Assembly: GCF_004054195.1 (NCBI RefSeq)
Contig: NZ_SBIW01000003.1
Coordinates: 124,001-188,000, forward strand
Length of the DNA: 64,000 bases
From: Mucilaginibacter gilvus
Lineage (GTDB): Bacteria; Bacteroidota; Bacteroidia; Sphingobacteriales; Sphingobacteriaceae
Direction: 5' to 3'
The position numbers and the translations under genes are program-made. Below, in pieces: positions 8,115 to 18,300 of the stretch (its first letter is position 1; every line of letters begins with the position of its first letter). Below the pieces are notes generated by a model that was not told where the DNA came from, ran no database searches, and worked only from the letters and a program-made list of their open reading frames with translations.

Positions 8115-9836
8115 TTACGAGCACCAGGCTATCACTTCTTCCTTGGTAGGCATAGGAATATCCAGTTTCATTTTCTTGCGCATACCGCCTAAATCGTTAA
8201 ATAACTTATTAGGGTTAGTCGCTTTTAGCTCCTCCACCGTGTTGATGCCCATTTCATTCAGCACAGGTACCCACACAGCAGGTACTCCTTCGGCGATGAA
8301 ATCATCCACAGTAACTACCTTCGCTTTTTTCTCCGGGCGCATCTGCGGGAAGAATAATACTTCCTGTATAGTGCTTTGGTTGGTCATCAGCATCACCAAG
8401 CGGTCGATCCCGATACCCAGGCCTGATGTTGGAGGCATACCGTATTCCAGTGCACGTAAAAAGTCGTCGTCCATTGCCATAGCTTCATCGTCGCCACGGC
8501 CGGCCAATATCAATTGCTCTTCTAAACGCTCACGCTGGTCAATCGGGTCGTTCAATTCCGAGTAGGCGTTTGCTATTTCCTTACCGTTCACAAACAACTC
8601 AAAGCGCTCCACCAAACCATCTTTGGTGCGGTGTTTTTTGGCAAGCGGTGTCATTTCAATTGGGTAATCGGTTATGTAAGTTGGCTGTATCAGGTTTGCT
8701 TCTACTTTAGCGCTGAAGATCTCATCTACCAGTTTACCTTTTCCCATTGTTGCGTTTGTTTCGATACCTAAATCGGCACAAACTTTTAACAAGCCAGCCT
8801 CGTCCATTGCGGATACGTCGATCCCGGTATATTTCAGGATAGAATCGTACATGCTCAGCTTTTCATAAGGGCCGGCAAAGTTTATCTCGTTTTTGCCAAC
8901 TTGTACCACAGGAATGCCATGAACAGCCTTGGCAACAGTTTCTAAACATTCTTCTACCATGGCCATCATCCAGATATAATCCTTGTAGGCCACGTAAATT
9001 TCCATAGCGGTAAATTCCGGGTTGTGGGTGCGGTCCATACCTTCGTTACGGAACATTTTACCAAACTCGTAAACGCCGTCAAAACCGGCGACGATGAGTC
9101 TTTTCAGGTAAAGCTCATTGGCAATACGCAGGAAAAGCGGCATATCCAGCGTGTTATGATGCGTGGCAAACGGACGGGCCGCTGCACCACCATGCACAGG
9201 CTGCAGGATAGGCGTTTCCACCTCCATCCAGCCCTGCATGTTAAAATAACCGCGCATAGCGCTGATCACCTTGGAGCGGTTGATGAAGATGTTTTTATAT
9301 TCGGGGTTAACGGTTAAATCAACATAACGCTGGCGGTAACGCATTTCCGGATCGGTAAAACCATCGTGAATGGTGCCATCGTCCTCGCGTTTAACAACAG
9401 GAAGCGGTTTTAGCGATTTAGATAGGATGGTTAGTTCCTGTGTATGAACCGAGATCTCGCCGGTTTGGGTAAGGAAAACGTAGCCCTTTACACCAACGTA
9501 ATCGCCGATATCCAATAATTTTTTAAATACGGTGTTATAAAGCGTTTTGTCTTCGTCCGGGCAAATATCATCGCGTTTGATGTAGATCTGCACACGGCCT
9601 GTAGAATCCTGTATCTCGGCAAAAGAAGCGCTGCCCATAATACGGCGCGTCATAATACGGCCGGCTATGGTAACCTGTTTATATTTATCGGGGGTAGCTT
9701 CAAAATTATCATTAATATCCTGTGCCCATGCATTTACATCATAAGCTTCGGCAGGGTAAGGGTTAATGCCCAGTTCGCGTAGTTTTTGTAACGATTCCCG
9801 GCGTATAAGTTCCTGTTCGGATAGCGCAATACTCAT
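8115..9836 (-). CDS. lysS: Lysyl-tRNA synthetase, class II
   Basis: Charges tRNA-Lys. 573 residues: an N-terminal OB-fold anticodon-binding domain (about 55-165, VTIAGRIMTRRIMGSASFAEIQD), then the class II core with motif 1 near FINRSKVISAMRGYFN, motif 2 FRNEGMDRTHNPEFTAMEIY and motif 3 PPTSGLGIGIDRLVMLMT. After the usual end at FFPQMRPE there is an extra tail of about 70 residues (VDDFIAEGVPAVWVPVLNEMGINTVEELKATNPNKL...) with a helix-hairpin-helix look; from memory this extension is common in Bacteroidota enzymes. A minus-strand -7 box TATTTTTG lies at 9862-9869. Confidence 0.97.
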   Translation of the reverse strand: MSIALSEQELIRRESLQKLRELGINPYPAEAYDVNAWAQDINDNFEATPDKYKQVTIAGRIMTRRIMGSASFAEIQDSTGRVQIYIKRDDICPDEDKTLYNTVFKKLLDIGDYVGVKGYVFLTQTGEISVHTQELTILSKSLKPLPVVKREDDGTIHDGFTDPEMRYRQRYVDLTVNPEYKNIFINRSKVISAMRGYFNMQGWMEVETPILQPVHGGAAARPFATHHNTLDMPLFLRIANELYLKRLIVAGFDGVYEFGKMFRNEGMDRTHNPEFTAMEIYVAYKDYIWMMAMVEECLETVAKAVHGIPVVQVGKNEINFAGPYEKLSMYDSILKYTGIDVSAMDEAGLLKVCADLGIETNATMGKGKLVDEIFSAKVEANLIQPTYITDYPIEMTPLAKKHRTKDGLVERFELFVNGKEIANAYSELNDPIDQRERLEEQLILAGRGDDEAMAMDDDFLRALEYGMPPTSGLGIGIDRLVMLMTNQSTIQEVLFFPQMRPEKKAKVVTVDDFIAEGVPAVWVPVLNEMGINTVEELKATNPNKLFNDLGGMRKKMKLDIPMPTKEEVIAWCS

Positions 9837-9958
9837 ATTAAAACGGTGTATTTTAAGGGTGCAAAAATAGGGTTTTTTGTTTAGATATGAGATGTTAGAT
9901 TTGAGATAGGAAACCAGATAGGGTATGAATATTTATTTCAAATAAATACCTTTACCGC

Positions 9959-10642
9959 ATGAACATCAAAGTTATCGCGTTCGACGCTGATGATACCCTT
10001 TGGGTGAACGAACCATATTTTAGGGAAACAGAAGAGCGTTTTTGCGAACTGCTGAGTGAATACCTGTCAAGGCGCGACCTCGAGCGCGAGCTGCTGCGCA
10101 TTGAGATAGAGAACCTTGGTTTGTATGGTTACGGCATAAAGGGCTTTATCCTCTCCATGATAGAGGCCGCCATGAAGATCACCAACGACACGCTGAGCAT
10201 CGATGTAGTAAAGCAAATTATGGATCTGGGCAAGCAAATGCTTAATCAGCCTATCGAATTGCTGGATGGGGTGGAAGAAGTGCTGGAAGCTCTTAAAGGC
10301 AAATACCGATTAGTAGTAGCCACCAAAGGCGACTTACTTGACCAGGAGCGTAAATTGCGTAAATCTGGCTTAAATCCGTATTTTCACCACATTGAAATCA
10401 TGAGCGAGAAAGATGATGCCAATTACCTGAAATTGCTTAAACACCTCGATATTCAACCTTCGGAACTGCTGATGGTGGGTAACTCCTTAAAGAGTGATAT
10501 TTTGCCCGTGCTAAACGTGGGCGGCTACGGCGTACATATACCTTACCACATCACCTGGGCGCACGAACAGATTGAAGAGAGTATTGATAACGAGCGCTTC
10601 AAAAGCGTAGAAAGTATTAAGGATATACTGGAATTATTGTAG
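9959..10642 (+). CDS. HAD-superfamily hydrolase (phosphatase-like)
   Basis: 227 residues with haloacid-dehalogenase motifs in order: motif I FDADDTLW (nucleophile D9 and acid D11), a helical cap (about 18-105), motif II VATKGD, and motif III/IV MVGNSLKSDILPVLNVGG. The pattern fits the phosphoglycolate-phosphatase/YjjG branch that hydrolyses small phosphate esters; the substrate cannot be named. Its stop codon is followed with no gap by the ATG of the CAT-like gene, so the two are translationally coupled. An intergenic repeat of the TTAGATATGAGATG type lies just upstream (about 9880-9912). Confidence 0.88.
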   Translation: MNIKVIAFDADDTLWVNEPYFRETEERFCELLSEYLSRRDLERELLRIEIENLGLYGYGIKGFILSMIEAAMKITNDTLSIDVVKQIMDLGKQMLNQPIELLDGVEEVLEALKGKYRLVVATKGDLLDQERKLRKSGLNPYFHHIEIMSEKDDANYLKLLKHLDIQPSELLMVGNSLKSDILPVLNVGGYGVHIPYHITWAHEQIEESIDNERFKSVESIKDILELL

Positions 10643-11266
10643 ATGAGAACCAAAATTGAACTGGAAGGCTGGCTGCGCGAAGACCATTTTAAACTCTTTA
10701 ATAGTTTTGAGGAGCCTTATTTTAGCCTCAATGTAGAAATAGATGTCACCACGGCCTACCAAAGGGCTAAAGAGCTTGGGGTATCATTTTATCTGTATTA
10801 CCTGCACTGTGCTATTACGGCAATAAACACACACGAGAACTTTAGGTACCGCGCTATAAACAACGAGGTTTTTTTATACGACCAGATAGATGTTACCCAC
10901 GTGGTGCTCAGGCCAAACGGGACCTTTGGGTTTGGCTTTGTACCCTTTGTACCTGCGCTTGATGAATTTGTCGCTTTGGCTAAAACGGAAACAGAACGGA
11001 TGCTGGCCACTAAAGGGCTCGACCTGAGTGTATCTTACAACAATATCATCCACTTTTCGGCAATGCCGGGGATAAAGTTTACCGGGCTAACCCATGCCCG
11101 CAGCTTTTCTTATCAGGATAGTTCAACCAAATTATCGGTAGGTAAGGTTACCGAGGTGCATGGGAAAAAGATGATGCCGTTATCTATCACCGTTCATCAT
11201 GGCTTAACAGATGGGCTGCATGTTGGGCAGTTTATTGATATTTACCAGGAACTGCTAAACGCTTAA
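10643..11266 (+). CDS. Chloramphenicol acetyltransferase-like protein
   Basis: 207 residues aligning over full length with the type A CAT fold. The catalytic motif is present as HHGLTDGLHVGQF (family HHxxxDG, with His as general base). The N-terminus (LREDHFKLFNSFEEPYFSLNVEIDVTTAY) and the PFVPALDEFVALA block are also typical. Chromosomal CAT homologues are widespread in Bacteroidota and many may not detoxify chloramphenicol, so resistance should not be assumed. Coupling to a HAD phosphatase suggests a metabolic acyl transfer instead; this is inference. No mobile element is near. Confidence 0.8.
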   Translation: MRTKIELEGWLREDHFKLFNSFEEPYFSLNVEIDVTTAYQRAKELGVSFYLYYLHCAITAINTHENFRYRAINNEVFLYDQIDVTHVVLRPNGTFGFGFVPFVPALDEFVALAKTETERMLATKGLDLSVSYNNIIHFSAMPGIKFTGLTHARSFSYQDSSTKLSVGKVTEVHGKKMMPLSITVHHGLTDGLHVGQFIDIYQELLNA

Positions 11267-11365
11267 AAAGCAACCGCAGCCGGCATAACTACGTATTTAT
11301 GAAGTAAGTATATCGGCGCATTATAAAATGTAAATGATATATTTACCTTATCTCACCAACCAATT

Positions 11366-12376
11366 ATGCCTTTTAAAAAAGTAGCCCTTTTGTTTCTCGC
11401 TGTCGCTGTGCTTTTTTCCTGTAAAAAGGAAAAGCCCTTTGTACCCAACTACGCTAATGCGCTGCCGGGTTTATGGAAACAGCTTGGCGATTTTCCGGGG
11501 GTAGGGAGGGTGCGCGCGTATGCTTTCACCATTGGAAAAAAGGGGTACCTGGTTGGTGGTAATGCAGGCTCGGGTTTTAACGTATTGCCTTTGTATGATC
11601 TTTGGGAGTACGATCCCGCTACCGATAAATGGACCCAAAAGGCTGATTATCCCGGCCAGGCTGCAGAATACATTCGCGGTTTTACCATAAGCGGCAAAGC
11701 GTATATGGGCACCGGATTTGGGGTGCAGTATGACGACCCCGGCGCGATTGCGCAAAATAAAGATTTTTGGGAATATGACCCAGTCACCGATAAATGGACC
11801 CAAAAGGCAGATTTTCCAGGTGTGGCACGAGAGAATGTAATTGCATTTGAAATAAATGGCTCGGGCTATCTTGGCCTGGGCACCAACAATAACTACGATG
11901 CCAACTATAAGGATTTTTGGAAGTACGAAGCCGGCGCTGATAAGTGGACACGCCTTGCTGATTATCCCGGTAACGGTAGTTTTGGCGTAGCTGCCTTTGC
12001 TATAGGCGGTAAAGGTTATGCTGGTTTAGGCGGCTCATCGCCGGATATTGTAAAGAAGGATTTTTGGGAGTATGACCCCGCTACCAACAAATGGACTGCC
12101 AAGGCCGATTTTACAGGTAAAGAACGTGTTTTTAGCAGCCAGTTTGTTATCGGCACCGATGGCTACGTGGGGATGGGCACCATTGCCACCGGATCTTCAG
12201 ATGACTGGTACAAATACGATGCTCTTGCTAACAGTTGGATAAAAGTAACCACATTTGGCGGCGAGGCGCGTTACGATGCCGTAAGTTTTACTATAGACGG
12301 TGTAGGTTACGCAGGTACCGGCAATCCATCGTTAAAAAAGGATTTTTGGAAGTACACGCCTACTAAGAAACAGTAA
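11366..12376 (+). CDS. Kelch-repeat lipoprotein
   Basis: A signal peptide with lipobox (MPFKKVALLFLAVAVLFSC) predicts a lipidated protein in the outer envelope. The 336-residue body has about six Kelch-type beta-propeller repeats, each with a glycine pair and the phrase D-x-W-E/K-Y-D-P-A-T-D-K-W-T-x-K-A-D-F/Y-P-G. The repeats stay similar even at DNA level (compare about 11606-11655 with 11768-11817). Such proteins bind glycans or proteins or, less often, act as sialic-acid mutarotases of the NanM type; no catalytic assignment is possible here. TATATTTA near 11336-11343 is a plausible -7 box. Confidence 0.85.
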   Translation: MPFKKVALLFLAVAVLFSCKKEKPFVPNYANALPGLWKQLGDFPGVGRVRAYAFTIGKKGYLVGGNAGSGFNVLPLYDLWEYDPATDKWTQKADYPGQAAEYIRGFTISGKAYMGTGFGVQYDDPGAIAQNKDFWEYDPVTDKWTQKADFPGVARENVIAFEINGSGYLGLGTNNNYDANYKDFWKYEAGADKWTRLADYPGNGSFGVAAFAIGGKGYAGLGGSSPDIVKKDFWEYDPATNKWTAKADFTGKERVFSSQFVIGTDGYVGMGTIATGSSDDWYKYDALANSWIKVTTFGGEARYDAVSFTIDGVGYAGTGNPSLKKDFWKYTPTKKQ

Positions 12377-12384
12377 CAGAGCTT

Positions 12385-14298
12385 TTACTCTGCCTCCGTT
12401 TCCTGTAGATACAATTCGTCTATCGCTTCGGCGTATTTCTTTTCTATCACTTTACGTTTGGCTTTCAAAGTAGGGGTTATCTCGCCCTCCTCCATGCTGA
12501 ATGGTAAACGTTTCAGCTTAAAATTTTTGATGCGCTCGAATTTGGCCAGTTCGTTGGAGTGTTTTTTAACGTCCTGGTTTATCCATTCTATGATCTCGGG
12601 GTCTTCGATAAACACATCGGGTTTCTCAAAGAAATCGTCACCCAGGTGGAAAGTTTCCTGGAGCAGCTCACGGCCGGCAACTAATATAGCGGTGATGTAT
12701 TCGCGTTTATCGCCCAATAAAAATACGTGTTCAATTTTGGGGCTTTTGAGATAGGTGTTTTCTACCGGGGTAGGGTAAATGTTTTTACCGTAAGCGTTCA
12801 CCAGCATATTTTTCAGCCTGTCGGTAATTTGCAGGTTGCCTTTATAAAAACGACCGATATCGCCCGTGTGAAACCAGCCTTCTTTGTCTATTACCACCGC
12901 GGTTTCCTCCGGCTTGCGCCAGTAGCCTTTCATCACGCAATGTCCGCGCACAATGATCTCACCTTCTTCCGAAGTGAAATCGGGTTTAAAGTTATCATGT
13001 GTTTGTATGGTGTAGATCTTCTTGGTATCCACATTTTGAATGGCGACCTCAATACCCGGGATAATACGCCCAACGGTACCGATGATGATGCGATGATCTT
13101 CTGTTACCGCCATTACCGGAGAAGTTTCGGTCAAGCCGAATCCTTCCAATACCATAATACCGATATTGCCAAAAAACTCCCCAATATTTTTTGGCAATGC
13201 CCCGCCACCAGATACCAGCAGTTTTAAATTGCCACCTGTTTTCTCTTTTATCTTGCTGAAAACCAGCTTGTCTGCCAATTTATGTTGGGTGGACAATAGC
13301 AGTCCCGGTTTTTTACCCTCCTCACGCCCCTTGCGTACTTCTTCGCCAATTTTCAATGCCCAGGTAAATATTTTGGTTTTCATGCCGCCTGCGGCAAGTC
13401 CGTTCTTCATGGCCTTGTCGTGGATGCGTTCCAGCAAGCGCGGTACGCAGCATAATATGGTTGGCTTTACCTCCATCATGTTTTTGGCCAAAAGCTCCAG
13501 GCTTTGCGCGAAGGCAATGGTAGAGCCCTTGTTCATGGAGATGTAGTAGGTGGCGGTACGTTCAAAAACGTGCGATAATGGTAAGAATGACAAGAACAGA
13601 TCCGAACTTTCAATAATAGGGATCTGCGTTAAACTCCAGCGTACATTATCAGTAAGGTTGCTGTGGGTAAGCATTACCCCCTTTGGTGTACCCGTTGTGC
13701 CGGATGTATAGATAAGGCACGAAAGGTCTGAAGGGAGGATAGCTTCTCTTGCGGCATTGATAGCCTGGGCATATTTGCCAACGCATTGCAAGCCTTCTTC
13801 AATCACTTGTTTAAACCCGATAACGCCTGCATTTAAATTTAGCTTATCGCTGAATTTTTCAAAATCGTCAAAAGCGGGGATAATGCGGATAAGTGAATTA
13901 CAACTATTGGCGATCTTTAAAACTTTACGAAACAAGAACGGGTTGCCGCAAAGGATGGTACGCGCCTCCGAATCATTCAGGATATATTCTATTTCTGTTT
14001 CGGAAAGGGTAGGGTATATGGATGTATTTACCGCGCCAATTTGCTGCAGAGCCTGGTCGTAATAAACATAATCGGGGCCGTTCTCTATAAGCAGGGCCAG
14101 CCGGTCGCCTTTTTGAATCCCAATATCCAGGAACCAGGCCGAAATAGCGTCAATTTTTTCGAGGGCTTGTTTATAAGAGATCTCTACCCAGGTATCCTTT
14201 ACCTTATGCATCATAAAGGTATGGGTGTCGGGGTGTATGTTTGCTACAACATTACGGATGAGCCCCGGAATAGTTGATTGCTCCGCTACGATGTTCAT
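12385..14298 (-). CDS. Long-chain acyl-CoA synthetase (AMP-forming)
   Basis: Activates fatty acids to acyl-CoA via an acyl-adenylate. The 637-residue product belongs to the ANL superfamily of the FadD15/FAA type. Motifs: P-loop LIYTSGTTGTPKGVMLTHSNL (about residue 192 on), FLPLSHVFERTATYY, the GYGLTE equivalent LEGFGLTETSPVMAV, GWFHTGDIGRF, and ITDRLKNMLVNAYGKNI with the C-terminal catalytic region. It is cytosolic or membrane-peripheral. It is convergent with the Kelch gene, nine bases apart. No beta-oxidation genes are adjacent. Confidence 0.94.
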   Translation of the reverse strand: MNIVAEQSTIPGLIRNVVANIHPDTHTFMMHKVKDTWVEISYKQALEKIDAISAWFLDIGIQKGDRLALLIENGPDYVYYDQALQQIGAVNTSIYPTLSETEIEYILNDSEARTILCGNPFLFRKVLKIANSCNSLIRIIPAFDDFEKFSDKLNLNAGVIGFKQVIEEGLQCVGKYAQAINAAREAILPSDLSCLIYTSGTTGTPKGVMLTHSNLTDNVRWSLTQIPIIESSDLFLSFLPLSHVFERTATYYISMNKGSTIAFAQSLELLAKNMMEVKPTILCCVPRLLERIHDKAMKNGLAAGGMKTKIFTWALKIGEEVRKGREEGKKPGLLLSTQHKLADKLVFSKIKEKTGGNLKLLVSGGGALPKNIGEFFGNIGIMVLEGFGLTETSPVMAVTEDHRIIIGTVGRIIPGIEVAIQNVDTKKIYTIQTHDNFKPDFTSEEGEIIVRGHCVMKGYWRKPEETAVVIDKEGWFHTGDIGRFYKGNLQITDRLKNMLVNAYGKNIYPTPVENTYLKSPKIEHVFLLGDKREYITAILVAGRELLQETFHLGDDFFEKPDVFIEDPEIIEWINQDVKKHSNELAKFERIKNFKLKRLPFSMEEGEITPTLKAKRKVIEKKYAEAIDELYLQETEAE

Positions 14299-14364
14299 TA
14301 AGTTTATATCAGGTTTATACTAAAACAAAGCTAAATTAATTTTGAGAATAAAAGCAATACGGAA

Positions 14365-14547
14365 TTATTGCTTTTTCCCGCCAGACCTGCTAGTTGCCCT
14401 GCTTTCAAATTTTACTAATAATGCGTTTAATAACAAAACATCTTCGTCGTTTATAAGTCCTTCCTGCTGGTAGGGCACAATTACGTCAATTAAAAAGTCG
14501 TACTGAATTTGAGAAGTGATTTTTTTAGATTTCAAAATTTTTGCCAT
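14365..14547 (-). CDS. Small hypothetical protein, 60 aa
   Basis: The ATG start at 14547 (MAKILKSKKITSQIQYDFLID) was preferred over an in-frame TTG at 14595 that would overlap the upstream gene. The product is helical with a basic start and a basic Ser/Gly tail (ATSRSGGKKQ). It lies 29 bp downstream of the gene at 14577-14855 in the same direction, so the two probably form a pair. The size and pairing recall toxin-antitoxin or immunity cassettes, but no recognised motif supports that. Confidence 0.5.
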   Translation of the reverse strand: MAKILKSKKITSQIQYDFLIDVIVPYQQEGLINDEDVLLLNALLVKFESRATSRSGGKKQ

Positions 14548-14576
14548 TTTGTTTTCGCACTTGTATGGCAAGTCGG

Positions 14577-14855
14577 CTAATTTAATTCGCTCCAAAAATT
14601 ATCTACGGGAGTTCCGCTTCCCTCTTGAAAATAAGTAAAAATCTCATTAGATAAATATTTGAAACTCACTATGTTTTTAAATTGCGGTTTGGGATTCAAT
14701 GCATCTTCGCGCCAGTCAGAATAGGTCTTGGTTATGTAACTAATAGTATTTTCGTTCCAGTCATCAGGCGGATAATACTCGAACGAAGAAATGGCTATAT
14801 CTGTAGCTTGTGCAAGTAGTTTTGCTTGCTCATCGTAATTTGATTTAGGCGGCAT
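14577..14855 (-). CDS. Hypothetical protein, 92 aa
   Basis: ATG at 14855 (MPPKSNYDEQAKLLAQATDIAISSFEYYPPDDWNENTISYI). The product is soluble, acidic and rich in aromatic residues, with no signal peptide or membrane helix. The family is not recognised. It is first in a two-gene unit with the 60-aa gene and lies immediately downstream of the frameshifted protease gene (35 bp), so it may be transcribed from that promoter. Confidence 0.55.
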   Translation of the reverse strand: MPPKSNYDEQAKLLAQATDIAISSFEYYPPDDWNENTISYITKTYSDWREDALNPKPQFKNIVSFKYLSNEIFTYFQEGSGTPVDNFWSELN

Positions 14856-14889
14856 TTGCTGTATGTGTTTGTAACATAATTAAAGCACT

Positions 14890-17800
14890 TTACTGTTGAT
14901 ATTTAAACGATTTATCCGGGAATTTTGGCGATACTACTTTTTCTATCGGGTGCTCTTTTATCTGTTGTTGCAGGTATTTTAACGCTGCTTCCAGCTGGGC
15001 ATCCTTCCCTTTATAAGTTTCGTAAGGCAGGTTATCCACTTCCATGTCCGGTTCTACGCCGCGACCCTCTATCAGCCATTTGCCTTCGGGACCAAATACA
15101 CCCATTTCTGCAGCGCTGGCTATGCCGTTATCCACCATTCGGTTATCGGATGATAACCAAATTTCACCACCCCAGGTGCGCATGCCGATAACCTTGCCCA
15201 GGCCAAGCCTGCGGAAGCCTTCGGTGATAGCCTCACCGTCTGATGCGGTTTGCTGGTCGCACAGGATAACCATGTGCCCACGAAACGCGTATTGCATGTT
15301 CCAGGTTGGCCCGCCGGTGCGGCCCTGCCAGTACATCCAGGCTTTGCGCATCAGTTTTTCCAGCACCCAGCTATCAATGTTGCCGCCAAAGTTTTCGCGT
15401 ACATCCAGTATCAGCCCTTTACGGTTGAAGATGGGGTAAAACTGTTTCACAAAATCGTCCATATCATCGCCGCCCATGGCTTTCAGATGCACGTAGCCAA
15501 TATCGTTATTGCTGGCGCTATCTACCTTTAGCCTGCGCGAATATTCCCACTCGCCGTAGCGCAGGTTATACTCGTCACGCGCCGAAAATGGTTTTACCAC
15601 CTGCTCGTAGCTCTTTTTAGCCCTATCGGTCAGGGTAAGTTTTACGGGGATGTTCACCTTGTTGGCCAGCAGTTCGCCTACGTTATTTACATCTTTCAGC
15701 GGCACGTTGTTAATGGCGGTAACTACATCGCCTTCCTTTATGCGTAACTCGGGCTTAGCCAAAGGGGAGGAGAAGCTATAATCGGGGTCCGAATCATATA
15801 TGTGTTCAATTTTAAAGCCGGCATCGCTCTTGCTTAATTTAGCACCCAATACGCCGGTTTGTATCTTATCCTGCGAGGTACGTTTGTCGCCGCCATATAC
15901 AAAGGTGTGCAGGGCCGATAGTTCGCCTACCATTTGGCTCAGCAGGTCGTCCAGTTCGTAGCGGTCGGTTACGCGGGGGAGCAGGGGCTCGTATTGTTTT
16001 TTAACGGCGGCCCAGTCTACCTTATGCATATCGCGGTCGTAAAAGTAATCGCGCATCATGCGCCAGGCATCATTAAACATCTCCTGCCAGTCTTCGGGCG
16101 GGTTTATGGCGAAGCTCCAGTTGTTTAATTCTACCTTGGCTTTATCGGCATCTACCTTGCTGCCATCGGCATCGGCAACAGCCAGGTTTTTGTTGCTGTA
16201 ATTTATCAGTAGCTTTTTGCCGTTGGCCGATACATTAAAGCCCGACACGCCAGATGCTACCTCGGTAGGCGTTGGTTTTTTGCTTTCAGTAATTTTTAGT
16301 GCGAATATTTTGCCGCCATCGTCGTCGCCTTCAATACCCATATCCAGCCAGTATAAAAAGCCGTTTGCTATGGCTAAGCCGGCAATGTTGGCGCTTTTTA
16401 CGGGCACCTGGTAAAGCGATTTTTGTGCCGTTGCCCAATTATATACCATGGCGGGCTGCACGGAGGGCTTTTTCTTGCTTACGGTTTTTGTTTTGGTAAC
16501 GCCTTGTTTATCTACCGTGGTAAATACCGAATCTGTTAACCATGAATCTGTTTGCAGAAAGGGGAATTTAGCCGCAGTATCCAAAGCCATGGCATAAATA
16601 TTGGTGGTTTTGGTGTAATAAGGCTCCGGTTGCCTTGGCCCCCATGGAGATGTTACCACCGAATGCAAATTCCTGTCGCTTAAAAAGTAAAGCCACTTGC
16701 CATCCGCCGCCCAGGCGGGACTGTAGCTGCTTAGTCTGCTGGTGGTAACCGGTATCATTTTCATGCTGCGGGTGTCTATCACGTTTACCTGCACAGTGAG
16801 GTTCTCTAAATTTTGCGAGATATCCAGGAACGTGCTATTGGGCGACCACGACAATTCGTTTATCCCCGCATAAGAATCTTTGTATTCAAACTTTATATCG
16901 CCGGTAGCAGCTTCTGCAATGCGTAATACATCGTTTTTATCGTTGTAGGCGATGTATTTGCCATTCGGCGATACCGCAAACGATGAGATGATTACCTTGC
17001 TGCCCTTGGTTAGCTGTTTGGCATCGCCGCTGCCGTCGGCGTTTACCTTCCATATTTCGTATTCGCCGCCTTCGTCAGATAGGGCTGCAATGCTTTTATC
17101 ATCAATAAAATGAACATCCTTTACGCGGATACCGCTTTTGCGTGTAATCTCTACCCAGCGGTCGCTTTTGGCCGGCGACACAAACAGGCGGCCGCGGCTT
17201 ACGATGGCTACATAGGTACCTTTAGGAGATATGTCCGAATAGCTGATGCTGTTCACCGGGCTTTTTATCCATTTGAGTTTACGCTGCCCAAAATCAGAAA
17301 CGAGGTAATGTCCAGCAGCTTTTCGTTACCGGTGCCGGTATCGTAAAGCCAAATATCTGCTCCTTTTTGATAAACTATCCTGGAACCATCTATAGATGCG
17401 GTTTGCAAATCCCAGCCTTTTGAAAAGGTATGCTGTTTGATGCTTTTACCGTCCTTATCAACCGACCACAGGTTCATCGTCCCATCCCTGTCCGACAGAA
17501 AATAAACCCTTCCGTTATAATACATAGGGCTGGTGCTGGTGCCTTCAAAATCGCCGGTGATGCTTTTAGCTTCATTCTTGCCGTCGAATTTCCAAACCTG
17601 TTCAATCAAGCCGCCTTTGTAGCGTTTGGTTTTGCTGCCCTGGTTGGGGAAACGGGTGAAATATAAAATACCGTCTTCGTCATAGGTGCCGATAGAGGCT
17701 TGCCATAGCGGCAGGTTTTCTTTTTTGAGTGAAACGGGGTCAAGTTTTATGAGCTGGGGTAGGGGTAGTTGTGTATGCCCTTCGCTTCGGTACAGGATTT

Positions 17801-18155
17801 TACCATCCTTTGTCCAGCCGGAAATAAACATAGAATTATCTAAGCCGTAAGTAAGCCTGCGCGGCACGCCGCCATTAATATCCATCAGGTAAACTTCGGA
17901 TACGCCTTCGTACTGCCCCGAAAAGGCCAGTTGTTTGCCATCCGGCGATATGGCGGGGTTTTGTTCTACACCATCATTAGTAGTTAAGCGTGTAGATAGG
18001 TTGGTGCCGATGTCGTACTTCCAAAGGTCGCCCTCTGCGGTGAATACAACGGTGTTGCCATGCAGGGCAGGGGTGCGGTAGTAGCCCTTTTGTTGGGCGT
18101 AAGAGAATGAGGCGCAAAGCAATGCGCAAAATGTTAATAAGGGCTTGATAGGCAT
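14890..18155 (-). pseudogene. Tricorn-like S41-family peptidase, interrupted by a one-base frameshift
   Basis: Two adjacent frames encode one protein of about 1080 residues. The first part (18155 to about 17306) has a signal peptide ending SFSYAQQ and WD40/TolB-like propeller repeats (AISPDGKQLAFSGQYEGVSEVYLMD). The second (to 14890) continues the second propeller (FAVSPNGKYIAYNDKND), then a helical region (MFNDAWRMMRDYFYDRDMHKVDW), a PDZ domain (about VVTAINNVPLKDVNNVGELLANKV) and the S41 catalytic domain with the presumed nucleophile in QQTASDGEA and the WGGEIW block. This is the order of periplasmic Tricorn-type peptidases, which trim peptides. The break is at 17304-17306. If it is a sequencing error, the gene is intact. 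Confidence 0.88.
17304..17306 (-). other. Frameshift position in the Tricorn-like gene
   Basis: On the minus strand frame 1 reads ...K-L-L-D-I-T then runs into non-homologous sequence and a stop at 17265. Shifting by one base after GACATTAC restores L-V-S-D-F-G-Q-R-K-L-K-W-I-K-S-P, a normal family segment, continuing without break into V-N-S-I-S-Y-S. So one base is missing after AC at 17305-17306. Confidence 0.85.
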
Positions 18156-18242
18156 TGTGTTGAGATTAATGCCGTTAAGATAAGGAATTGCAGAAAGGGA
18201 AACAAGGGACAGGGGAGATTTGTACTATTCCGTTCGTAGCGG

Positions 18243-18291
18243 TTACATCATCATAGCGATGGGTTTTAAACCCATCGCTATGATGATGTAA
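18243..18291. repeat. Perfect 24-bp inverted repeat
   Basis: TTACATCATCATAGCGATGG plus GTTT forms the left arm (18243-18266); its exact reverse complement follows at 18268-18291, separated by a single T. It lies between the protease gene and the isc terminator. It can extrude as a cruciform or fold as a very stable RNA hairpin, and resembles REP-type dispersed palindromes. There is no coding potential. Confidence 0.85.
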
Positions 18292-18300
18292 TTAAACCAA

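Noticed and set aside
10643..11266. Chloramphenicol resistance gene
   Set aside because: The catalytic motif is intact, but the gene is coupled to a HAD phosphatase in ordinary chromosomal context with no mobile element. Distant CAT homologues often have no resistance function, so it is listed only as CAT-like.
11600..12370. Tandem DNA repeat array
   Set aside because: The similar DNA segments are explained by Kelch repeats in the encoded lipoprotein.
14365..14855. Toxin-antitoxin module
   Set aside because: Two small adjacent genes fit by size and order only; no toxin or antitoxin motif can be seen in either protein.
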